Assembly: GCA_937898445.1 (NCBI GenBank)
Contig: CALEJY010000319.1
Location: 1-7,452 of the forward strand
Direction: 5' to 3'
Source of the DNA: an uncultured Candidatus Melainabacteria bacterium
GTDB lineage: Bacteria > Cyanobacteriota > Vampirovibrionia > Gastranaerophilales > Gastranaerophilaceae
Length of the DNA: 7,452 nucleotides
Positions 1 through 5,393 of the stretch are shown piece by piece. The stretch's first letter is position 1, and each line of letters begins with the position of its first letter. The notes beneath the pieces were generated by a model. The model worked only from the letters and a program-made list of their open reading frames with translations, ran no database searches and was not told the origin of the DNA. A program made the translations under genes and the position numbers.

Positions 1-12
1 TTGCATTAAAAA

Positions 13-34
13 AGCAAGGTCTAAAAGCCTTGCT
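13..34. terminator. hairpin terminator, possibly bidirectional
   Basis: A perfect 7-bp stem, AGCAAGG (13-19) with CCTTGCT (28-34), encloses an 8-base loop. On the minus strand the hairpin is followed directly by a run of six T (the A run at 8-13). On the plus strand it is followed by the weaker ATTATTGTGTTTT. It could end a plus-strand gene lying off the left edge, a minus-strand transcript, or both. No gene end is visible within the window to decide. Confidence 0.55.
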
Positions 35-256
35 ATTATTGTGTTTTAAATATGGACCTTGACATACGATTTAACACTCCAAATTCGCCAAATTGCTGCC
101 TAGTCTATGATTTGGGCATGTTCTGAAGCTACATTTTTTCTGACACGAAATTCTGAACTCCTGTAGACAAAAAATTGCAGACCTATTCTGAAATTCCACA
201 AGAGAGCCAATCTCCTGAAAATTTGTTTGTTGACACAAATTACAAGGAGATTTTTT
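35..256. other. leader/intergenic region upstream of the 176-residue gene
   Basis: No convincing gene is seen here. The region holds a partial repeat, TGACACGAAATT (141-152) and TGACACAAATT (231-241), and three TTCTGAA words (121, 151, 186). It ends in a strong ribosome site, AAGGAG (244-249), 7 bases before the ATG at 257. TTGACA occurs at 59-64, but no -10 hexamer lies at the right distance. The second copy of the TGACAC repeat overlaps the approach to the ribosome site, so a regulator or RNA structure acting there is possible but unproven. Confidence 0.35.
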
Positions 257-787
257 ATGACACATTTCCCAGACTTAGACGAACAAACAAGATTAGTTAT
301 GCTCAGTGAGTTAGATTTTGACCTCAGAACAGGTTTGTTTTATGAGCCAAAATCTCTGACTGCTACAGGCATGTTTACCTACAAAAGACTGCTGAAAGAG
401 TGTTTTTCTACTGGAACCCCTGATACTTTGCAACAAAAACTCTTACCCTCTTACTTTAGAGAAAAAGACAGTATTGGAAGAAAAATTCCGTCTAACATTC
501 GTGAAACTCTTGCATTTTCCGACTTCAATCGCTACTATGTTCGAGCCTTGTTAGTGCGTGCGTTGAGTGAAAACAGAAAACTTTGTGTGTATCGTGCAAA
601 ACAAGTTATGCATGAAAGACAACAATCTAAATTGCTTGCTACAAGAGTTTTCTTCGACAATAGAGAAATTGGCAGGTTGTTAGAGATATGCAGGGATTAC
701 CGAAAACTGTTCAGTCCCAAAGTCCAACTTGAACTTCTAAAACCAAATTCTGGTCTTAGTCTAAAATTTGTAGGAAACCCTATGTGA
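257..787 (+). CDS. conserved-looking hypothetical protein, 176 residues
   Basis: I do not recognise this protein with confidence. The start is ATG 257 because AAGGAG (244-249) sits 7 bases upstream. The in-frame TTG at 227 would place the ribosome site inside the coding region. There is no signal peptide or membrane segment, so it is probably cytoplasmic. Its middle and end look constrained, with blocks such as FSDFNRYYVRALLVRAL (about residues 88-104), VYRAKQV (113-119) and a C-terminal PNSGLSLKF (164-172). It is rich in Arg, Lys and Tyr, which would suit nucleic-acid binding, but no named fold is evident. It stands alone: a perfect hairpin follows at 937-965 and the next gene is on the other strand. 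The function is unknown. Confidence 0.8.
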   Translation: MTHFPDLDEQTRLVMLSELDFDLRTGLFYEPKSLTATGMFTYKRLLKECFSTGTPDTLQQKLLPSYFREKDSIGRKIPSNIRETLAFSDFNRYYVRALLVRALSENRKLCVYRAKQVMHERQQSKLLATRVFFDNREIGRLLEICRDYRKLFSPKVQLELLKPNSGLSLKFVGNPM

Positions 788-1148
788 AAATTCTAGGTTT
801 ATGCAATTTTTCGGTGTTATTTTTATCTTACAAGTGAATTTTATCTCTGCAAATCGTCTGCAATCTATCTATTTTTTATCTGAAAATTTTGACAGTATCC
901 ATTCCAAAAAATCTACATTTATCTCACGACTTTCGACCAAAATGCTAACTTGTTTAGCATTTTGGCGCATTTTGCTTTCCTGAAAAATTTTCTAACTGTT
1001 TTCTGTTATTTTTGTGAAAAATACTACACCTCTGCAACAGTCCAACAACTGCAAAACAACAGAAACATTTTCGCTGAAAGTTTTATTTTGCTTGATTTTT
1101 TCTTTTCGACTTCACCGACAACACTTTTTTCTCTCTAACAAAAGAGTA
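788..1148. other. noncoding region between two genes
   Basis: This stretch of about 360 bases is T-rich on the plus strand. Its overlapping short open frames lack ribosome sites and their predicted peptides look like translated noncoding DNA. The one clear structure is the perfect inverted repeat at 937-965. TTTATCT-type and CTGCAA words recur (near 820-870 and at 1030-1055) without forming a regular array. It holds the 3' ends of two converging transcription units, the 257-787 gene and the regulator at 1149-1508. A small RNA cannot be excluded, but no promoter stands out. Confidence 0.5.
937..965 (+). terminator. perfect 12-bp hairpin, probable terminator
   Basis: CCAAAATGCTAA (937-948) is the exact reverse complement of TTAGCATTTTGG (954-965), with a 5-base loop CTTGT. 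The downstream plus-strand sequence, CGCATTTTGCTTT, has only short T runs, so termination would depend on the TTTT inside the 3' arm. It lies 150 bases beyond the 176-residue gene. Both that gene and the leftward-reading regulator run towards it, so it may insulate the two. The pairing is certain; the role is inferred. Confidence 0.5.
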
Positions 1149-1508
1149 TTAGAAGTTCTTCACAACACGTTTGAAGTTTGGATTTTGGGACATATCGTAG
1201 AGTATTCCACCTATCTCGTTTTTCGGAAGAACCATTGATGGGTTAAGTGATAGAATTTGCAAAAGAATTTTGATAGAGGAAATACTCATTTTGTGGTCTT
1301 TGACAAGACTTCTAAGACACAACAGCCATTCTAAGTCGTTCTCTGTGTAGAGCCTTTTCTGAATTTGACCTGTCTTTACTCTGTGAGTATGGATTAGTTT
1401 TTCTGAATCGTATGTTCTTAATCTATCTGGGGTTATTCCTAACATTTCTGCTACAATAGCAGTCGTTAGCATTGGAGTATCTTTCCCCAACTTTTTTCTT
1501 CTTACCAT
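1149..1508 (-). CDS. MerR-family transcriptional regulator (HspR-like)
   Basis: This is a 119-residue DNA-binding regulator. A short basic tail (MVRRKKLGK) is followed by a MerR-type winged helix-turn-helix at about residues 14-75. The recognisable series is TTAIVAEMLGITPDRLRTYD (HTH), then KLI-x-THR-x-KTGQ-x-RLYTENDLEWL (wing) and a helix with ISSIKILLQIL. The wing pattern resembles HspR-type MerR proteins. The C-terminal part is short, with no metal-binding cysteine pair (the only Cys, residue 64, is in the DNA-binding domain), so no effector can be named. The start ATG (1506-1508) has a GAGGA ribosome site (1515-1519) 6 bases upstream. The gene is divergent from the envelope operon at 1674, the usual layout for a regulator acting on its neighbour and itself, though that is inference. 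Confidence 0.9.
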   Translation of the reverse strand: MVRRKKLGKDTPMLTTAIVAEMLGITPDRLRTYDSEKLIHTHRVKTGQIQKRLYTENDLEWLLCLRSLVKDHKMSISSIKILLQILSLNPSMVLPKNEIGGILYDMSQNPNFKRVVKNF

Positions 1509-1535
1509 ATTTATTCCTCGTATCTTTTCTATGAT

Positions 1536-1541
1536 AGTATA
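1536..1541 (-). promoter_or_regulatory. candidate -10 element of the MerR-type gene
   Basis: On the minus strand TATACT (five of six matches to TATAAT) lies about 28 bases upstream of the regulator's ATG. No good -35 sits 16-18 bases further up (CCTAAT at the best spacing). MerR proteins often act on promoters with poor spacing or a weak -35, so this may be a regulated promoter. That is weak evidence. Confidence 0.35.
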
Positions 1542-1557
1542 TTTGCGTGATTATGCC

Positions 1558-1571
1558 TATTAGGGTATTAG
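1558..1571. repeat. TATTAG direct repeat in the divergent promoter region
   Basis: TATTAG occurs at 1558-1563 and 1566-1571, 8 bases apart, followed directly by TATTC. It sits just upstream of the candidate -10 of the MerR-type gene and about 40 bases upstream of the plus-strand promoter at 1612-1640. It could be part of an operator, but MerR operators are usually inverted repeats, which I do not see clearly here. Confidence 0.3.
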
Positions 1572-1611
1572 TATTCTATGAAAGACTAAATAATTTCATA
1601 CGAAAACACTA

Positions 1612-1640
1612 TTTACAGATTTATGGTTAGCAGGTATTAT
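1612..1640 (+). promoter_or_regulatory. sigma-70-type promoter of the envelope operon
   Basis: TTTACA (1612-1617) and TATTAT (1635-1640) are separated by exactly 17 bases. Each matches five of six consensus positions. Transcription would start about 7 bases downstream, leaving a leader of about 25 bases that contains the GAAAGG ribosome site (1660-1665) of the gene at 1674. It is the best-looking promoter in the window. Confidence 0.6.
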
Positions 1641-1673
1641 TATTTTGGTTTTATTATTTGAAAGGTTATTTAA

Positions 1674-2255
1674 ATGGCTGGTGAAGAAAATCAAAATTCA
1701 GATGTTGATGGTTGTGCATCTTGTGTTGGTTGTATTATTTTTTTAACTGTAATATTGCCAATAATAGTTGCTATATTATGGATAATCGGTGCAGGAATAA
1801 CTTGTTTAATCAATCCTAATGCTGAAATATGTCAACCTGTAGAAGAAGTTAAACAAGAAAAAGTTCAAGAAGTTGTTCCTACAAACGAAACTCACAATGG
1901 TATTGCTTTTGAAGTTATCTCAAAAAGATTAGTTAACGAAGCTTACCTTAGAGGGTTTGGAATTCCGTCTATGGGAAATTCCCCAGTTCTTGTTATTACT
2001 GTGAAAATCAAAAACAATGGCAAAGAACCTTACAAACCTCATATTAAGGCTAGATTGCTTGATGAAAATGGGGCAATTTATGCAGGAAATGTTTACACAA
2101 ATGTTATGGAAATTCTAAATTCTTCACAAAATATATTGAATCCGGGAATGGAAAAAACTGAAGTGTTGTATTTCAAAATTCCTGAAGAGAAAAATTTCAC
2201 TATTGAATTCCAAGACGGAACATTCTTTAGCGACACTGTTTCGATAAAATTATAA
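1674..2255 (+). CDS. membrane-anchored DUF4352-like protein, 193 residues
   Basis: A short acidic N-terminus carries a CxxCxxC cluster (Cys14, Cys17, Cys20). One long hydrophobic segment follows (about 21-45), then a Glu/Lys/Val-rich linker (55-72) and a C-terminal beta-rich domain (about 75-193). That domain has the pattern of DUF4352-type immunoglobulin-like extracellular domains: a VLVITVKIKNNGKEPYKP strand pair, a LLDENGAIY hairpin, LNPGMEKTEVLYFKIP, and a final strand pair. The charge pattern suggests the N-terminus is inside and the beta domain outside, which is inference. The ATG follows GAAAGG by 8 bases. The same 10-base word TGAAAGGTTA precedes this gene and the next. It is first in the operon and 18 bases ahead of the TPR protein gene. 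Such domains typically bind partners at the cell surface; no enzyme motif is present. Confidence 0.82.
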   Translation: MAGEENQNSDVDGCASCVGCIIFLTVILPIIVAILWIIGAGITCLINPNAEICQPVEEVKQEKVQEVVPTNETHNGIAFEVISKRLVNEAYLRGFGIPSMGNSPVLVITVKIKNNGKEPYKPHIKARLLDENGAIYAGNVYTNVMEILNSSQNILNPGMEKTEVLYFKIPEEKNFTIEFQDGTFFSDTVSIKL

Positions 2256-2273
2256 CAAAATGAAAGGTTAACT

Positions 2274-3992
2274 ATGAAAAAGAGTATCTTATCTTATTTA
2301 TTCTTGCTTTGTGGAATTGCAGTTATTTCTACTGGTTGCATTAAGGCTGACACAACAATTACTTTTGACAACAAAGACAATATGAAAGTTGAAACAACTG
2401 TACTTTTCCCTCAAGAACTTATGAAATATGCAGATTCCAATGCTGACACATCGAAAGATGACTTAACCAAAGATATTGATACCGAGGCTAACGGAATAAA
2501 AATCGAAACAACCGTTCAAAATGTTGATAGCAAAGACGGTGTAGGAACAAGAAAAATCGAGATTTGTAAAAATATCTCTAAAGCAAAATTCAGTAAAATC
2601 TCAATGCTTATTCCTCAAAATTCTAATGGTAGCATTCTTAGTGTCAAGAATTATGTTTTCTTCAAAAAATATATTTTTAGAGGACAGTTGGAACAACCTG
2701 AAAAAACGAAAACAAAAACATCTGATTCTAAAGTTAATCCTAACGACCTTATTTCGTCAAAATTACGAGTACAAGTACCAAAACAGGCAATAGATGTGAA
2801 ATCTAACACAAATGTTAAGGACGCTGACAACACGAATATTTATGTTTGGAAAATTGATTATTCTAAAGAAAATCCTATTAATTTTGAATTTTGTTTGATT
2901 AACTGGTGGGCAACAGGCGGTAGTGTCGTTGGTTTATTGTTGTTAGTTGTTTGCATTATCTTAAGTCGCAAAGGGAAATTGGGTTTTGCTAAATGTTTCC
3001 AAAATCTAAAAATTTCCTTGAATTCAAAAACAACTGCAAAGCAGGAAAAACAAAAATCCCCTGCAAAAATTATAGGTATTTCTTTGATTATTTTAGTAGG
3101 TTTAGGAACTGCAATTTTCTTTTCTCTTCCAACAATTTGCAATACTCTTGTGGACAATAGTATTAAGAATGTCTATGTTGGTGAAACTGAAAAAGCAATG
3201 AAAATGATAGAAATTGCAAATCTTTTGAATACCAACAAAGACAATGATATTTCTAAAGAAATATTTGCAAAAGGGCTTTCAGAGCTAGAGAAAAATGACA
3301 GTACTACTGCAAAAGCATTTTTTGACTTGGTTGCAAAAACAAAGTCTGAAAATTCTCAAAAATATAGTCAGGAACTTTCTGACAAAGCCGTTAGTGCATT
3401 GAATGCAAACCAACTTGCAAAAAGCAAAAATCTAATAGAAGCTGCTGCAAAATTTGACTTGAAAACTGCTCAAAAAACACATGCTGATTTTGCAAAGAAA
3501 AACTTAGCCTTATTCACAGCCAAAAAGTACAACGAAGCTCTAACTGTATGCGACATTTTGCTTACATTGAAACCTGAAAACCATGAAAATTGGTTCAGAA
3601 AAAGTTTAGTCTTGATGAACCTTAATCGAAACAAAGAAGCAGTAGAAGCATTCACCAAAACAATCAATTTGAAAAATGATTATGCTATTGCATACCTTGA
3701 TAGAGGATATATCTACCAAACAAAACTTGCAGATTATGACAAGGCTCTATATGACTTTAATCAGGTAATCCGTTACAGTCCAGACAAAAAACAAATTGCT
3801 CTTGCAAGAATTAGCATAGCCGAAATTTATACGAAAAAGAGAGATTATCGCAAAGCAATGGATAATGCATGGCTAGCGAAAGAATTGTATGAGTTGCTAG
3901 GAAATTACGAAAAAGCAGACGAATGCTATAGATATTTTGATTATGTTGCAGAATTGGAATGCAACCGACCAAATGGGTACTGTTACTACTAA
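2274..3992 (+). CDS. lipoprotein-type membrane protein with C-terminal TPR repeats, 572 residues
   Basis: The N-terminus is a lipoprotein-like signal peptide ending at Cys22 (VISTGC). Position -3 is Ser rather than the usual Leu/Val/Ile, so lipidation is likely but not certain. Residues 23-205 form a beta-rich domain whose opening (GCIKADTTITFDNKDNMKVE) resembles LppM/DUF3153-type lipoproteins. Two membrane segments (about 212-231 and 265-285) flank a Lys-rich loop that should be cytoplasmic, so both the N-domain and the C-terminal half should face outside. Residues 300-400 are alpha-helical and rich in Ala and Lys. At least four TPR-like units follow (about 403-434, 436-468, 470-503, 507-540). 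The last 58 residues match the C-terminus of the next gene's product, including a Cys and a terminal Tyr-Cys. GAAAGG lies 6 bases upstream of the ATG. It is probably a scaffold; I see no catalytic motif. Confidence 0.85.
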   Translation: MKKSILSYLFLLCGIAVISTGCIKADTTITFDNKDNMKVETTVLFPQELMKYADSNADTSKDDLTKDIDTEANGIKIETTVQNVDSKDGVGTRKIEICKNISKAKFSKISMLIPQNSNGSILSVKNYVFFKKYIFRGQLEQPEKTKTKTSDSKVNPNDLISSKLRVQVPKQAIDVKSNTNVKDADNTNIYVWKIDYSKENPINFEFCLINWWATGGSVVGLLLLVVCIILSRKGKLGFAKCFQNLKISLNSKTTAKQEKQKSPAKIIGISLIILVGLGTAIFFSLPTICNTLVDNSIKNVYVGETEKAMKMIEIANLLNTNKDNDISKEIFAKGLSELEKNDSTTAKAFFDLVAKTKSENSQKYSQELSDKAVSALNANQLAKSKNLIEAAAKFDLKTAQKTHADFAKKNLALFTAKKYNEALTVCDILLTLKPENHENWFRKSLVLMNLNRNKEAVEAFTKTINLKNDYAIAYLDRGYIYQTKLADYDKALYDFNQVIRYSPDKKQIALARISIAEIYTKKRDYRKAMDNAWLAKELYELLGNYEKADECYRYFDYVAELECNRPNGYCYY

Positions 3993-4005
3993 AAAGGAGA
4001 AAAAT

Positions 4006-4488
4006 ATGAAAAAATTTGCAATTATTTCAGCAGTATTATTTTTAGGTTTATCTACATCTGCAACTGAATTGAATAGTATTTTTTACGGTATCAGAAGTGG
4101 CATAGACACCCTTTCAGATATGAATAGGTTAAGAGGGCAAGTTATCCAAACGAACGCCCAAAAACAAGAATTGGAAAACAAACAAGAAACTTTGCAAAAT
4201 TCACAACCGCAAAATACCAATTACTCTAACTCTGAAACACCAAAAACAAATAGTAGTTTTGTCCCTTCTTCGGCAGAAGACGAAGGCACTGCATTTACGG
4301 CAAAATCGAATTATGCTATGGGAAACATTTATTTGAAGCAAGGAAAATATCGAGAGGCAATAGATAGTTACTACAATGCCAAAATGTTATTTGAGGCTAT
4401 TGGTGATACTGAAAATGCCCAAAAATCAGAACAGGTTATAGAATATGCCCAAGAAATGCGTTGTGAATTTGGTGATTATTGTCAGTAG
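4006..4488 (+). CDS. exported TPR-type protein, 160 residues
   Basis: The start is ATG 4006 because AAGGAG (3994-3999) is 6 bases upstream and a signal peptide begins exactly there. The in-frame ATG at 3937 lies inside the previous gene, has no ribosome site and would bury the signal. Residues 1-19 are a signal peptide (MKKF, hydrophobic core, TSA then TEL). Residues 42-65 are Gln/Glu-rich and probably coiled coil. Residues 66-98 form a low-complexity Asn/Ser/Thr/Pro linker. Residues about 100-133 form one TPR-like unit (YAMGNIYLKQGKYREAIDSY). The tail ends in MRC then GDYCQ, and residues 105-160 align with 515-572 of the upstream protein. The gap to that gene is 13 bases, so the two are co-transcribed. 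It is probably periplasmic or surface-exposed and a partner of the larger protein. Confidence 0.87.
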   Translation: MKKFAIISAVLFLGLSTSATELNSIFYGIRSGIDTLSDMNRLRGQVIQTNAQKQELENKQETLQNSQPQNTNYSNSETPKTNSSFVPSSAEDEGTAFTAKSNYAMGNIYLKQGKYREAIDSYYNAKMLFEAIGDTENAQKSEQVIEYAQEMRCEFGDYCQ

Positions 4489-4496
4489 CATAGCTT

Positions 4497-5078
4497 TTAT
4501 TCTTCATGAAGAGGGTCTTTTTTGTGAACTCCCATACGTAAGTCATAATATTTACGTTTATGCTCATTATTAGTAATTGGAAGACTATGTTTATGTACAA
4601 TACAAGTATATAGTTCTTTATGCCTTGTCGGAAATAGAACTATAAATGGGTATGGTAATTCATAGTTTTTATAAATATTCTTTACATCTTCAAATGTCAT
4701 TGGTATAGCAGTAAATGCATCATCTAAACAATGTTTATTTGAATGTCTAAGAAGTTCTTTAATGCATTCTTCCACTATTCCTTGGTCTATCATTCCTTTT
4801 GATAAAATAGTTTTCTTCAATAGCTTTTTTTCATCAATTAGTCGTATCAAAACATTGTATATAAGTTCATATTTGCATTTGTAAAACTGCTTTTTTAATA
4901 AAGTATTCTCGGAAATGGTTTTTAGTTCGCAATTTTGATTAGGACAGGCATATCTTACAGCTTTCTTAGGTCCATAATAATCATAAATTTTTAACAAAGA
5001 GCCACATCGTGGGCATTTTGGATTTTTTACTTTAAGTCTTTTTTTATTTTTGCTAAGCATTCTTATACTATACCACAT
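4497..5078 (-). CDS. zinc-ribbon protein of unknown function, 193 residues
   Basis: A basic N-terminus leads into a zinc-ribbon motif, CPRCG (Cys22, Cys25) and CPNQNC (Cys45, Cys50), with a pattern like the nucleic-acid-binding ribbons of transposases, topoisomerase tails or replication proteins. The remainder is mixed alpha/beta with no family I recognise. Further Cys and His residues (CxxxH-like near 159-164) may or may not bind metal. No ribosome site precedes ATG 5076-5078 or the second ATG at 5058-5060 (residue 7). An extended -10 (TGGTATAGT) lies immediately before the second ATG, so the protein may truly be 187 residues made from a leaderless message. The gene converges on the envelope operon with 8 bases between the stops and diverges from the ATPase operon, so it belongs clearly to neither. 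Confidence 0.75.
   Translation of the reverse strand: MWYSIRMLSKNKKRLKVKNPKCPRCGSLLKIYDYYGPKKAVRYACPNQNCELKTISENTLLKKQFYKCKYELIYNVLIRLIDEKKLLKKTILSKGMIDQGIVEECIKELLRHSNKHCLDDAFTAIPMTFEDVKNIYKNYELPYPFIVLFPTRHKELYTCIVHKHSLPITNNEHKRKYYDLRMGVHKKDPLHEE
5064..5072 (-). promoter_or_regulatory. extended -10 promoter element before the zinc-ribbon gene
   Basis: Read on the minus strand, TGG-TATAGT fits the TGn-TATAAT extended -10 pattern and lies 3-4 bases beyond the ATG at 5078. A start of transcription about 6-7 bases downstream would fall at or very near the ATG at 5058-5060, which implies a leaderless mRNA. There is no good -35, which extended -10 promoters do not require. This rests on sequence pattern only. 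Confidence 0.35.
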
Positions 5079-5096
5079 AAATCTTAAAAATGTGGT
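5072..5096. other. inverted repeat ACCACAT/ATGTGGT
   Basis: ACCACAT (5072-5078) pairs perfectly with ATGTGGT (5090-5096) across an 11-base A/T-rich loop. On the minus strand it covers the first possible ATG of the zinc-ribbon gene and touches the extended -10 element. It could be an operator, for example for self-control by a DNA-binding product, or a weak hairpin. The plus-strand downstream sequence TTTGTT is a poor terminator tail. Confidence 0.4.
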
Positions 5097-5147
5097 TTTG
5101 TTAAAAAATCGCTGTATCCCAATGGTCGCAAGTTATTTAGCCTATTT

Positions 5148-5177
5148 TTGGACTAAATTTGGGCTTTTGCATATAGA
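5148..5177 (+). promoter_or_regulatory. weak candidate promoter of the ATPase operon
   Basis: TTGGAC (5148-5153) is followed after 18 bases by TATAGA (5172-5177), with TAGAAT (5174-5179) and TAAAAT (5179-5184) overlapping. The cluster of -10-like words about 100 bases ahead of the 39-residue ORF is suggestive, but no single pair is strong. The leader of about 90 bases that would result holds the palindrome AGGCCT (5222-5227) and a purine-rich run before the ribosome site. Confidence 0.25.
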
Positions 5178-5273
5178 ATAAAATACCCCGAAATAGAACA
5201 TAACAGAATTTATTAATATGTAGGCCTGCAAAAATTAGATAAGAAAAAAGAATAAAAAGGAGAAAGTAGAAAA

Positions 5274-5393
5274 ATGAAACAAAATATTTTACAACTTACA
5301 GGTTCAAATTTTTCGGAACCCGAAAAAAGTATGTTAGCAGAGTTACTTCACATTATTGTTGAAGAAATCGTAAGGGAGGTTTGCAATGACTAA
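5274..5393 (+). CDS. 39-residue small protein coupled to the ATPase gene
   Basis: This short ORF begins at ATG 5274 with AAGGAG at 5257-5262, a slightly long 11-base spacing. It ends at TAA 5391-5393, inside the start of the next gene: the shared bases ATGACTAA carry the ATPase start and this stop, a classic arrangement for translational coupling. The product begins MKQNILQLTG, and a likely amphipathic helix fills the second half (about residues 18-36: MLAELLHIIVEEIVREV). It has no signal peptide or known domain. The coupling suggests roughly matched synthesis with the ATPase, perhaps as a loader, DNA-binding or regulatory partner, but this is inference. Alternatively it is a leader peptide whose role is to open the ATPase ribosome site. 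Confidence 0.6.
   Translation: MKQNILQLTGSNFSEPEKSMLAELLHIIVEEIVREVCND

Noticed and set aside
121..192. Three TTCTGAA words as a possible operator array
   Set aside because: The same word also occurs inside coding regions elsewhere in the window (for example in the MerR-type, ATPase and recombinase genes), and the spacing of 30 and 35 bases is irregular.
227..256. Upstream TTG start for the 176-residue protein
   Set aside because: It would place AAGGAG (244-249) inside the coding region; ATG 257 is correctly spaced from that site.
71..265. Minus-strand 64-residue open frame at the left end
   Set aside because: It runs across the leader and the ribosome site of the 257-787 gene, shows no ribosome site of its own, and its Cys/Phe-rich product looks like chance translation.
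775..800. Hairpin AAACC/GGTTT over the stop of the 176-residue gene
   Set aside because: Only 5 pairs with a 16-base loop in AT-rich DNA; the perfect hairpin at 937-965 is the better terminator candidate.
801..1238. Three overlapping short plus-strand open frames
   Set aside because: None has a ribosome site. They overlap one another and the hairpin at 937-965, and the last runs into the antisense of the MerR-type gene. The products are Phe/Ser/Leu-rich, as expected from T-rich noncoding DNA.
2651..3667. Minus-strand open frames opposite the 572-residue gene
   Set aside because: They are antisense shadows of a well-supported coding region, with no ribosome sites or recognisable domains.
3937..4005. 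Longer start for the 160-residue exported protein
   Set aside because: It lies within the preceding gene, lacks a ribosome site and would put 23 residues before a clean signal peptide.
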